DNA of 33,272 nt from a virus: the IMG/VR virus record IMGVR_UViG_3300046000_006648, positions 1 to 33,272 of that record; one strand, written 5' to 3'. The notes beneath the pieces were generated by a model. That model was given only the letters and a program-made list of their open reading frames with translations, was not told where the DNA came from and searched no databases. Positions 23,919 to 30,827 of the stretch are shown here, piece after piece. The first letter of the stretch is position 1; every line of letters starts with the position of its first letter. A program made the translations under genes and the position numbers.

Positions 23919-24398
23919 ATGACCACATTTAGAAAAAAACAACATATAATAGAGTCAAACCTGAGACTTGAAAAAAGATATCTTAGTGAACAGAGAGAAC
24001 CAACAGTATCCGATACCGCAACATCTCCTGGTGAAAAAGAAATTGAACAAATAGAAAAAAAACAATTAGAAAATTTTAGTAAGTTAATTGAAATAATTAA
24101 AAAAGACCACCCCGAAAGAGCTCGTGCTTGTAGACAACTTTATGATGCGGTCCAATACGGAGAGGTAAATAAAGTTAAAAGTTTTGCAGATAAATGCTTA
24201 GAGTCATTACCAAATAAAGACAGAACTGACTATACTTCAGAAATGTTATTATATAGCAAACAAAAATCAGATTTATTAAAATCACCAACACAAAAAACCG
24301 CAGGAGATAAAATAAGAACTGGAACTGAAATTGCAACAGGTGTTTTATTGTTATGGAACACAATTAAACAAGCATTTCAGAATAAAGAACAAAGTTAA
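23919..24398 (+). CDS. Tagged hypothetical protein, 159 aa
   Basis: The tag MTTFRKKQHIIESNLRLEKR is followed by YLSEQ, giving L-S-E at 22-24 and I-I-E at 10-12. The NLxLExRYLxEQ part matches the protein at 5569. The body is helical, Lys/Glu-rich (KKQLENFSKLIEIIKKDHPE) with two Cys residues. A C-terminal hydrophobic stretch (TGTEIATGVLLLWNTIKQAF) may touch a membrane. First gene of a late-looking unit with the TM-GAF and metallopeptidase-like genes. Confidence 0.85.
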   Translation: MTTFRKKQHIIESNLRLEKRYLSEQREPTVSDTATSPGEKEIEQIEKKQLENFSKLIEIIKKDHPERARACRQLYDAVQYGEVNKVKSFADKCLESLPNKDRTDYTSEMLLYSKQKSDLLKSPTQKTAGDKIRTGTEIATGVLLLWNTIKQAFQNKEQS

Positions 24399-24403
24399 TT
24401 ATT

Positions 24404-25012
24404 ATGACAGAATATATTGGAATTATAGTTGCATTTATTACAGGTGTCATCGGACCAATTGCCGTTCTTTATATCAAAAGCAAATTAGAGAAAAAAGAAA
24501 AACCTGATATGGTTAAAGAAACTTTAAGAGTTGCAGAATTGGTCACCAACAAAATAGAACACATAAAAGAAGAATTTAATGCTGATAGAGTTTGGGTTAC
24601 ACAGTTTCATAACGGAGGTAACTTCTATCCAACAGGGAAATCAATGGCAAAGTTTTCAGTTATGTATGAAACTGTAAACCCTGGGGTTAGTTCAATACAA
24701 TCAAACTTTCATAACATCCCCGTTAATTTATTTTCAAAATCAATCAACCAATTATTAAACAATGATGTAATTGAAATTCCCGACTTTAAAGACGAGGAGA
24801 TATCAACATTCGGATTAAAATACATCGCAGAAGACACCAACTGTAAATCAGGTTATTTATTTGCAATTAAATCAATTGACGATAAGTTTATTGGAACTTT
24901 GGGTCTTGATTATACAAAAAGAAAAACAAAATTAAATATTGAATCCATTAATCATTTACAAGTTCATGCTACATCACTTGGTGGAGTTTTAATGACACAT
25001 TTAGAACAATGA
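24404..25012 (+). CDS. Membrane-anchored GAF-like domain protein
   Basis: 202 aa. Residues 4-26 (YIGIIVAFITGVIGPIAVLY) form an N-terminal transmembrane helix, followed by a charged linker. The rest (about 40-200) resembles a GAF sensor domain: DRVWVTQFHNGGNFYPTGKS, then a beta strand/helix region and a final GYLFAIKSIDDKFIGTLGLD. GAF domains bind small ligands or mediate dimerisation. Similar TM-GAF proteins are known to me from other phages without a known role. It lies between two tagged genes; its stop overlaps the next start (ATGA). Confidence 0.75.
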   Translation: MTEYIGIIVAFITGVIGPIAVLYIKSKLEKKEKPDMVKETLRVAELVTNKIEHIKEEFNADRVWVTQFHNGGNFYPTGKSMAKFSVMYETVNPGVSSIQSNFHNIPVNLFSKSINQLLNNDVIEIPDFKDEEISTFGLKYIAEDTNCKSGYLFAIKSIDDKFIGTLGLDYTKRKTKLNIESINHLQVHATSLGGVLMTHLEQ

Positions 25013-25650
25013 GAAACCACATAATTGAAAGTATTGTAAAAAGAATTAGCCAACGACTAATCAATGAAAGAAAGTCAGATAAGATTTCTTTATTGATGTC
25101 TCGTCTTGTTATTAACCAATTTAAAAAAATGGAAGACTTTGAACTTGAAAACATTTATTTTGAAAGGGGTGGGGACTATGCGTCATTTGATTTAAGTTGT
25201 GTGTTTATTGAGGATGAAGTCTTTAATCATCCGTTCTCTGTTAGTGCTTTTGCCGATATAGACACAATGGAGATTGAGGTAACGTTTAGACCTCAGGATT
25301 TCCCAAAACATATGAATGATTTGGTTGCTGAAATAAAAGAAACCATTGAACACGAATTGGAACACGTTGAACAAAAAAACTTTGAAGATATGAGAGTTCC
25401 TGATGAAGATGTTGAACCTGGTAACTTTCATTATTTAATGTCAAAAGAAGAAATCCCTGCACACGTTAGAGGATTAATAAAGAGGGCAAAGACCAAACGT
25501 GTTTCTTTATCTGATGCAATGGAAGAATGGTTTGATGAAAACAAAGGTAAGTTTGAAAAACCAAGAAAAGAATGGCCAAAGGTCAAACATGCGTGGATGG
25601 AATACGCCAATAGAATGAAAGAAAAACAATCTGTAAAAAAGTTTAAATAA
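25009..25650 (+). CDS. Tagged HExxH metallopeptidase-like protein
   Basis: 213 aa. The tag MRNHIIESIVKRISQRLINE has I-N-E at 18-20 followed by a basic stretch. The body holds KETIEHELEHVEQKNF with HELEH at 115-119, the zincin HExxH motif, preceded by a beta strand (VTFRPQDFPKHMNDLVAEI). Acidic residues further on (DEDVEPGN) could supply the third zinc ligand. Zinc metallopeptidases cut proteins. If the tag is a capsid-targeting signal, this enzyme might be packaged and delivered at infection, or act during head maturation; both are inferred. The C-terminus is basic. Confidence 0.78.
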   Translation: MRNHIIESIVKRISQRLINERKSDKISLLMSRLVINQFKKMEDFELENIYFERGGDYASFDLSCVFIEDEVFNHPFSVSAFADIDTMEIEVTFRPQDFPKHMNDLVAEIKETIEHELEHVEQKNFEDMRVPDEDVEPGNFHYLMSKEEIPAHVRGLIKRAKTKRVSLSDAMEEWFDENKGKFEKPRKEWPKVKHAWMEYANRMKEKQSVKKFK

Positions 25651-25652
25651 GA

Positions 25653-25684
25653 TTTGTCTTATCGGTAAAAAATTCTTAAATTTG
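25653..25684 (+). promoter_or_regulatory. Bacteroidota-type promoter
   Basis: TTTG at 25653-25656, 20 nt, TAAATTTG at 25677-25684; leader of about 13 nt to ATG 25702. Confidence 0.7.
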
Positions 25685-25701
25685 ATTTAAATCTTGAATT
25701 T

Positions 25702-26142
25702 ATGAATTTGGTACAACGTATAAAACGAAAATTTAAAAAAGTAAAACTAAGAATTTATTTGTGGGAGAAGGGGGTTAGTATGTTTAAAACCCCTGAAGAT
25801 ATATTGGGTTATGAAAAAACCTGTATTTCTATTTGTAGACGACTAATCGCTCACGAAGATTCAAAATATAGTATCGCACCTGTATCTGATAAGAGATACA
25901 TCATTAACAAAAAATTGGACATTTTTATTATCATTGTTGATAACCGAGTTGAAATAACAAACCACGTATGTCCTTATGTTGTAAGACTCAATGAAAGGGA
26001 TATCTCTAAATTAAAAAGACAATTTGATGATAGAGTTGAAAGAATCCGTTTGGATTTTGAAAAAGAAATGCATTCAGGAATTAATAACACCTTACACACA
26101 ATTTTAGAAAAAGTATTAAAAGATGGGGAATCCGAAAATTGA
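25702..26142 (+). CDS. Hypothetical protein, 146 aa
   Basis: Very basic start (MNLVQRIKRKFKKVKLRIYL) like a membrane-surface or nucleic-acid-binding helix, then a small alpha/beta domain (LIAHEDSKYSIAPVSDKRYI, KLDIFIIIVDNRVEITNHV) and a helical end. No family. It has its own promoter and overlaps the next gene by 20 nt. Confidence 0.8.
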   Translation: MNLVQRIKRKFKKVKLRIYLWEKGVSMFKTPEDILGYEKTCISICRRLIAHEDSKYSIAPVSDKRYIINKKLDIFIIIVDNRVEITNHVCPYVVRLNERDISKLKRQFDDRVERIRLDFEKEMHSGINNTLHTILEKVLKDGESEN

Positions 26143-26314
26143 AACACCAAAAGGTCTTGGTGAAATTGAAAAACTTTATGTATCAGAATTGGGGTTTTTA
26201 ATGTTGAAAGTCTATTATAAAAATGGTACATTTATAACCTACAATTTGGGTAAACATAATGAGAATGATAACATTTTTACAAATCAAATAATGGAATATG
26301 AAAATAATATTTAG
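26123..26314 (+). CDS. Hypothetical protein, 63 aa
   Basis: ATG 26123 (MGNPKIETPKGLGEIEKLYV). Small beta-rich protein, LGFLMLKVYYKNGTFITYNL. It overlaps both neighbours (20 and 17 nt). No family. Confidence 0.65.
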   Translation: MGNPKIETPKGLGEIEKLYVSELGFLMLKVYYKNGTFITYNLGKHNENDNIFTNQIMEYENNI

Positions 26315-26546
26315 TATCTTTTTAATGTTGGTTGTTTATGGTTGCGGACAATGGAAAGACGTTCAAATACCATATGAAGGTGAAAGGTATTGTGAAAAAC
26401 TTCACGTACATTTTTATGACCACAATACCTGTGAATGGTCTTGTTTGGATATGGATGAGGGAATGTATTGTGTGGATGATACGTTAAACTTGAGAGTTAA
26501 AAAAAATAATTTAGGTGAAGTAAAAAAAGTAAAAATCGTAAAATAA
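26298..26546 (+). CDS. Putative small lipoprotein, 82 aa
   Basis: The N-terminus MKIIFSIFLMLVVYGCGQWK is a lipoprotein signal with lipobox VYGC, predicted lipidated at Cys16 after signal peptidase II. The mature part is short with four more Cys residues (RYCEKLHVHFYDHNTCEWSC, YC), suggesting disulfides and export. Phage lipoproteins often act in lysis (o-spanins) or superinfection exclusion; neither is shown here. Confidence 0.75.
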   Translation: MKIIFSIFLMLVVYGCGQWKDVQIPYEGERYCEKLHVHFYDHNTCEWSCLDMDEGMYCVDDTLNLRVKKNNLGEVKKVKIVK

Positions 26547-26552
26547 AGTAGT

Positions 26553-26807
26553 ATGACAGAAAGAGAAGTAATCCTATTAGGATTTAAAAGTGAAACAATT
26601 GAGGATTATGTTGGTGAAGAAAATCCTGATTATTATTATGCCCTTGACATTGTTAATGGTCTAACATTAATCACACCATCAAAAAATGAATTGAAAGGTG
26701 AAGATTGGTATGTTGAAATTTTTAATACCGATCCTTCAGTGAGATTTTACGATTTCACAAAGACCCAAGGGCTTATCAATCAATTAATGAGGGCGGTCGT
26801 AAAGTAA
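26553..26807 (+). CDS. Hypothetical protein, 84 aa
   Basis: MTEREVILLGFKSETIEDYV, then PDYYYALDIVNGLTLITPSK and a helical end. The build (initial helix, YYYxLDIxxGLTLI) looks like many small Bacteroidota phage proteins. Function unknown. Followed by a terminator. Confidence 0.75.
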   Translation: MTEREVILLGFKSETIEDYVGEENPDYYYALDIVNGLTLITPSKNELKGEDWYVEIFNTDPSVRFYDFTKTQGLINQLMRAVVK

Positions 26808-26828
26808 TCAAAAAAAATTAATAAAATC

Positions 26829-26862
26829 AAATCCCACACTTTAACAGGTTGTGGGATTTTTG
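26829..26862 (+). terminator. Intrinsic terminator
   Basis: AATCCCACA (26830-26838), 11-nt loop, TGTGGGATT (26850-26858), T-run. Confidence 0.92.
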
Positions 26863-26871
26863 TTTGCGGTA

Positions 26872-26879
26872 TATCTTTG
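26872..26879 (+). promoter_or_regulatory. Bacteroidota-type -7 element
   Basis: TATCTTTG, followed by TAGAAACAAATAAAG as at 19431. The -33 element would fall in the terminator stem (GATTTTTG). It drives the operon starting at 26904. Confidence 0.65.
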
Positions 26880-26903
26880 TAGAAACAAATAAAGATAAAA
26901 GAT

Positions 26904-27200
26904 ATGGAAGGAATGACAATACAAACAATGAGTAATATACTCGCAGAAGCTAATAAGAAAAATCTTCAGAGCTATAATGCAGATAGTAGAGTGTTCGGGG
27001 CAATTGAAGGAATCCTTCTTTGTTATGGAAAACTAACACCAGGGAAACCTTGGAAATTCAAAGAGTATGAGGTTGAAGTTACTGGATGGTTTGGTAAAAA
27101 GAAAATTGAAACTTGGACACAAACCTACAGACAACTAATGGTTGAGTTGTTAACAGAATTGATTGACGAGGAAGTTGAAAAATTAAAAAATAAAGAATAA
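26904..27200 (+). CDS. Hypothetical protein, 98 aa
   Basis: MEGMTIQTMSNILAEANKKN start. Helical start, then IEGILLCYGKLTPGKPWKFK and a Trp-rich beta piece (VTGWFGKKKIETWTQTY). No family. Its stop overlaps the next start (TAATG). First gene of a long operon. Confidence 0.75.
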   Translation: MEGMTIQTMSNILAEANKKNLQSYNADSRVFGAIEGILLCYGKLTPGKPWKFKEYEVEVTGWFGKKKIETWTQTYRQLMVELLTELIDEEVEKLKNKE

Positions 27201-27385
27201 TGGAAAAGAATATACAAATAGTAAAGATAGATAAATCAATCCTTGAATATTTTAGAATGGTTATGAACTTTGATAACGAAAGTAAGGAATACAGAGAAGT
27301 TACCGAAAAGGAATTTATCAATCAATTAACCAAGTCATTAAATTGTTCTGTGAATAGTGGTAAAAAAAAGATCAAGTGGGTATAA
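27200..27385 (+). CDS. Hypothetical protein, 61 aa
   Basis: MEKNIQIVKIDKSILEYFRM; small, basic C-terminus (SGKKKIKWV). Coupled to the preceding gene. A 67-nt AT-rich spacer without clear signals follows. Confidence 0.65.
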   Translation: MEKNIQIVKIDKSILEYFRMVMNFDNESKEYREVTEKEFINQLTKSLNCSVNSGKKKIKWV

Positions 27386-27452
27386 CTAAATTCCTTCAGT
27401 TTATTTGATAGGTGGGGTTGTTTTTTTAATTTAAATATTTTATTTTTAAGGT

Positions 27453-27692
27453 ATGGAAAAAAGAAGTACACACTACGGAGACGTGGCAAAATGGATAGAG
27501 AAGGTAATTGATTCTTGTGAGACACACCAACAGACATTTACCGCTTTAAAATTGATTAGTAATTTTGCAAAACAATTAAGGAATAGTACCCCTGACAAGT
27601 ATTGGCGTGATTACCAATATACGGTTATTTGGCCACTTGAGGATTTGGTAAGAATTAAACGACAATCATTCATAAATAATATTGAGAAATAA
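27453..27692 (+). CDS. Hypothetical helical protein, 79 aa
   Basis: MEKRSTHYGDVAKWIEKVID, then CETHQQTFTALKLISNFAKQ and TPDKYWRDYQYTVIWPLEDL. All-helical; no family. TAATG overlap with the next gene. Confidence 0.75.
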   Translation: MEKRSTHYGDVAKWIEKVIDSCETHQQTFTALKLISNFAKQLRNSTPDKYWRDYQYTVIWPLEDLVRIKRQSFINNIEK

Positions 27693-28084
27693 TGAAAGGA
27701 ACGTTAAAATATTATGAACCTGATAGTGAAATGAACTATCCAGGTGGATGGGTGGTACAAGACCAAGGAGACATTATTAATAGAAAATCGTACCAATTGA
27801 GTAAAAAATCATTGAATTGGGTAAAATATAATGATGTACCAAAAGTTATGGAGGTGGAGTTTGAAGTGATTCCCGATTGTTATTTTTCAGAAGATGAGAA
27901 CAAAGGATATCATAGATTTGTTGCTGAAATAAACTTCAATAACGATGAATCAGATTATCTTGATGGGTTTATTAATCAGTTTGGTGATGGACCACTTGGT
28001 GAATTGGATCCCGAAGAGTGGGGAGCATTGGAGTTCCTTAAATGGTTAAAAGTGAATAACTATAAAATTACCAAAGAAAAATGA
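27692..28084 (+). CDS. Hypothetical acidic protein, 130 aa
   Basis: MKGTLKYYEPDSEMNYPGGW start. Beta-rich N-terminal half (VMEVEFEVIPDCYFSEDENK) and an acidic end (PLGELDPEEWGALEFLKWLK). No family. Overlaps the next gene (ATGA). Confidence 0.75.
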   Translation: MKGTLKYYEPDSEMNYPGGWVVQDQGDIINRKSYQLSKKSLNWVKYNDVPKVMEVEFEVIPDCYFSEDENKGYHRFVAEINFNNDESDYLDGFINQFGDGPLGELDPEEWGALEFLKWLKVNNYKITKEK

Positions 28085-28263
28085 TTTCAAATAAAGATGC
28101 TGAAATTGCAGCACTGAAAGGTAAACTTGAAGGGTTAACCGAGTATTATTCAAAGGTTCTTAAAATCAGTATGAAACCTGATTATCGTGGAGATCTGACA
28201 GATGAATTAAAAAGATTGAGAGAAGAAATATCAGAAGTAAAAAATAAATTAAATGATAAATAA
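28081..28263 (+). CDS. Small coiled-coil protein, 60 aa
   Basis: MISNKDAEIAALKGKLEGLT, then a second helix DELKRLREEISEVKNKLND with heptads. A short helical hairpin; no family. Coupled upstream and downstream. Confidence 0.7.
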   Translation: MISNKDAEIAALKGKLEGLTEYYSKVLKISMKPDYRGDLTDELKRLREEISEVKNKLNDK

Positions 28264-28861
28264 TTTAGAACATATTAAACCTTTATTGAACTTCTCACAC
28301 TATGGTGACTTTTATATGTTATATATTTTTAAACGTAAAAAGGACCAACCTGAAGGGGAAAGGGACAATCATCAATCGGTAAGGACGATTAAAACTTACT
28401 GTATTGATTCTATTCCATACCTTGAAAAAAGATATGATGAGATTAAACAACTGTGCGAGATGTTTAAGGCGAGAGCATATATTCACGTACAAAAACAAAA
28501 CCATAAAGACGTATCGTTAAATATGTTGGCAACACTTGCTGAACGTATTAGAGACGGGGTGTCAAACCAAAAGGGATTATTTGATTCAGTTGTTGGACAA
28601 ATAAAAACAATAGAGAAAAGATGGGTTGTGGATATTGATGTAACCGATTTTCATGCTGTCACTGAACTATCACAATTTATTAATCACCTTAAACCTGAAG
28701 GTAAAAAAATTGAAGCGGTAATACAAACTAAAAACGGATACCATTTAATCACAGGTAAGTTTGATGTTAAGACTTTTAATGAAAAGTTTCCCGACATTGA
28801 CATCCAAAAAAAGAATCCAACTTTACTTTATTTACCAAATAGTTTAGATGATGAAAAATAA
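28253..28861 (+). CDS. Possible archaeo-eukaryotic primase/polymerase-like protein
   Basis: 202 aa. The central part RWVVDIDVTDFHAVTELSQF has a strand with D-x-D as in the first metal motif of AEP/PrimPol folds. It is followed by AVIQTKNGYHLITGKFDV, like the second (xxH) motif, and a hydrophobic TLLYLPNS strand. The N-terminal part (YLEKRYDEIKQLCEMFKARA, YIHVQKQNHKDVS) is a familiar companion in phage proteins of unknown function. The third acidic motif is not clear, and the protein is short for an active primase. It may be a regulator or an inactive relative. Moderate confidence in the fold only. Confidence 0.75.
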   Translation: MINNLEHIKPLLNFSHYGDFYMLYIFKRKKDQPEGERDNHQSVRTIKTYCIDSIPYLEKRYDEIKQLCEMFKARAYIHVQKQNHKDVSLNMLATLAERIRDGVSNQKGLFDSVVGQIKTIEKRWVVDIDVTDFHAVTELSQFINHLKPEGKKIEAVIQTKNGYHLITGKFDVKTFNEKFPDIDIQKKNPTLLYLPNSLDDEK

Positions 28862-29024
28862 AGAATTAACTGACCAAGAAAAATTAAACTTTATTGTTGA
28901 AACTGAAAGTAGAGTTTTGGCGGCAATTATGAAAGGACATAAGGCAAATGATTCAGATGAATTTCACGAGGATAGAAAATTAATGAACCAATATAGAATA
29001 GAATTAAAACTAATAAAAAAATGA
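28848..29024 (+). CDS. Small helical protein, 58 aa
   Basis: ATG 28848 (or 28851) MMKNKELTDQEKLNFIVETE, then SRVLAAIMKGHKANDSDEF and a helical end. It overlaps both neighbours by a few bases. No family. Confidence 0.65.
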   Translation: MMKNKELTDQEKLNFIVETESRVLAAIMKGHKANDSDEFHEDRKLMNQYRIELKLIKK

Positions 29025-29176
29025 AAAAAATTGAAGTGAATTTAGGAATTGGGATGAATATGTTTTTTCCTGAACCAGTAACGATTGTTATTGAAGATGA
29101 GGTTAATGAGGAACCTGTAAAAAAACGAGGACGTAAACCAAAGGTTAAAAAAGAAATTGAAATTGAAAAACAATAA
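29021..29176 (+). CDS. Small protein with AT-hook-like motif, 51 aa
   Basis: ATG 29021 (MKKIEVNLGIGMNMFFPEPV) to TAA 29174-29176. After a beta stretch and acidic linker it carries PVKKRGRKPKVKK, which fits the AT-hook core RGRxP that binds the minor groove of AT-rich DNA. That would suit this AT-rich genome. Coupled to the preceding gene (ATGA). The rest is unrecognised. Confidence 0.65.
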   Translation: MKKIEVNLGIGMNMFFPEPVTIVIEDEVNEEPVKKRGRKPKVKKEIEIEKQ

Positions 29177-29179
29177 ATT

Positions 29180-29389
29180 ATGCAAAGACTTATTTACAAC
29201 AAATATCAAAATACAGTCTCTTTAACAGATGACTCAGGATTAATTATAACAATTGAAGGGGTTCACAGTGTTGACTACACGGATAAACTTTATAGTGTTA
29301 TGGTCTTACCACAAGGTACCTCAAGGCTTATTTCAGTTCTAAGGGTTCCTGTTGGTAGGACAAATTATATTTTGGAAAACTTTAATTAA
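29180..29389 (+). CDS. Hypothetical beta-rich protein, 69 aa
   Basis: MQRLIYNKYQNTVSLTDDSG, then TIEGVHSVDYTDKLYSVMVL. Small beta-barrel-like, 3 nt after the previous stop. No family. Confidence 0.7.
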   Translation: MQRLIYNKYQNTVSLTDDSGLIITIEGVHSVDYTDKLYSVMVLPQGTSRLISVLRVPVGRTNYILENFN

Positions 29390-29398
29390 ATAACTAAT

Positions 29399-29677
29399 AT
29401 GTACAGAATTAAAATAGAAGAACGTAACAACGGACAAAAACTTTATATACCACAGGTTTGTAAATTAGAAATCAAAAAAAGATTGTTCAAACAAACACAA
29501 GAACTTGTATGGTATAATATCCATAAGATTGGGGTATCCTTTGGTATATCAACTACAATTACTGCTAAATATGGTAATGAAGAAGATGTTTTAAAAGTTA
29601 TTGAGAGTTATAAAAATAAACATCAGGTGGAGAAAGATAACGAAGTTAAGTCCACAACTTATAAAATGATTGACTGA
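29399..29677 (+). CDS. Hypothetical protein, 92 aa
   Basis: MYRIKIEERNNGQKLYIPQV, then VWYNIHKIGVSFGISTTITA and KYGNEEDVLKVIESYKNKHQ. A beta sheet followed by an alpha helix, familiar from small Bacteroidota phage proteins but of unknown function. ATGA-type coupling to the next frame. Confidence 0.7.
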   Translation: MYRIKIEERNNGQKLYIPQVCKLEIKKRLFKQTQELVWYNIHKIGVSFGISTTITAKYGNEEDVLKVIESYKNKHQVEKDNEVKSTTYKMID

Positions 29678-29763
29678 TGAAAAAAATTTATATATTCTTT
29701 TGGTGGTTATGGAATTATCCTGAAATAGTTTGGATGAAAATTAAATCAAAATTTAAAAGATGA
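29677..29763 (+). CDS. 28-aa Trp-rich micro-protein
   Basis: MKKIYIFFWWLWNYPEIVWM then KIKSKFKR. Six aromatic residues in a row region and a basic end suggest membrane-interface binding. It overlaps both neighbours (ATGA), which supports translation. Confidence 0.5.
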   Translation: MKKIYIFFWWLWNYPEIVWMKIKSKFKR

Positions 29764-29897
29764 CGGACGAAGAAAAGGATATTAGAATAAAAGAACTTGA
29801 GGAATTTCTTGAAGATGTTATTGAGCACCCTTATATGTGTGGATCGTCAATATGGGAAGAAGGTCGTAAATTACTAAACAAAACTGAAGATGAATAA
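29760..29897 (+). CDS. Small acidic protein, 45 aa
   Basis: ATG 29760 (MTDEEKDIRIKELEEFLEDV) to TAA 29895-29897. Helical, with a short CGSSIWEEGRKLLN end. Overlaps both neighbours. No family. Confidence 0.6.
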   Translation: MTDEEKDIRIKELEEFLEDVIEHPYMCGSSIWEEGRKLLNKTEDE

Positions 29898-30210
29898 AGA
29901 ACAAGCAAAAGACGAGTTAATTGAAGTGTTAACAAATCAAATGGTAGATTTGTCAATGATGTCCAAGATTGAATTGGGTGATGATGTAATTGAGGAAATT
30001 AAACGACTCAAAGGTATCATTAATCAAACGGAAACAAAATTTAAGGTTGGTGATAAAGCGCATAAACCAAAAGGATATAAATTTTCTTGCACAATCGTAG
30101 GTGTATTTGAAACAATCGGTGGTGAAACTCGTGTTGTGGGAGAGATGGATGAATACGGATTGTTACACATCTTCAACGAAGAACAGTTGGAACATTATGA
30201 AGAAAAATAA
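29890..30210 (+). CDS. Hypothetical protein, 106 aa
   Basis: MNKEQAKDELIEVLTNQMVD start: helical first half, then a small beta domain (KFKVGDKAHKPKGYKFSCTI, VGVFETIGGETRVVGEM, GLLHIFNEEQLE). It resembles short SH3/KOW-like barrels (VGDxxxxPKGY). Function unknown. Overlaps the next start. Confidence 0.75.
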   Translation: MNKEQAKDELIEVLTNQMVDLSMMSKIELGDDVIEEIKRLKGIINQTETKFKVGDKAHKPKGYKFSCTIVGVFETIGGETRVVGEMDEYGLLHIFNEEQLEHYEEK

Positions 30211-30622
30211 GATAATATCGGATTGGTTGGATAAATACAATGATCTTGAAATAGATGAAAAAGTGAAAATGAAACTTGAAGAAATCACAAAAGAAAGATC
30301 CAATCAAATCATTGATGAGGTGTATAATAAATACACAAACAAGTATGTGGGTTATGACGATGTACCATCAAAAGAATTGTTTATATTTGAGATTAAAAAT
30401 AATCCTGAGTTTTCTGAAAGGTGGGGACTAACCATTGAAGAACGAGAGTTGAGTTTTGAGGAAAGAACTCAACTTTATAATAAAACTTTAGGTGATGGGT
30501 TTGAAAATAAAAAATGGGTGCCTAACCAAGATTTTATTGAGTCAAGACTAAAAACTGATAACATCCCAACCAAACTAATCACAATATCATACAACGATAC
30601 GACAATAGAAAGTTATGAATAA
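30197..30622 (+). CDS. Hypothetical acidic protein, 141 aa
   Basis: Start at ATG 30197 (MKKNKIISDWLDKYNDLEID); the frame opens earlier inside the previous gene, which is not credible. Helical, charged; contains YDDVPSKELFIFEIKNNPEF and SERWGLTIEERELSFEERTQ. No family. Overlaps the next gene by 8 nt. Confidence 0.75.
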   Translation: MKKNKIISDWLDKYNDLEIDEKVKMKLEEITKERSNQIIDEVYNKYTNKYVGYDDVPSKELFIFEIKNNPEFSERWGLTIEERELSFEERTQLYNKTLGDGFENKKWVPNQDFIESRLKTDNIPTKLITISYNDTTIESYE

Positions 30623-30827
30623 TATAGATAACAAATACATTATTGATGGTATATCTATTGATAAAACAAAAGACGGGTATAGAGTATTCACGATACCAAC
30701 CCAACACTTTAACATAGTTAATTTGGATGAATTAACAAATGAAAGATTTGAAGACGCGATAAAATTCCAAAATGAAAGACAGGATTTAGAAGACCAACTT
30801 ATAAAATTAATGTATGAAAATGAATAA
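30615..30827 (+). CDS. Hypothetical protein, 70 aa
   Basis: MNNIDNKYIIDGISIDKTKD, then GYRVFTIPTQHFNIVNLDEL and a coiled-coil end. It overlaps the thymidylate synthase start by 14 nt, so the two are probably coupled. No family. Confidence 0.7.
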   Translation: MNNIDNKYIIDGISIDKTKDGYRVFTIPTQHFNIVNLDELTNERFEDAIKFQNERQDLEDQLIKLMYENE

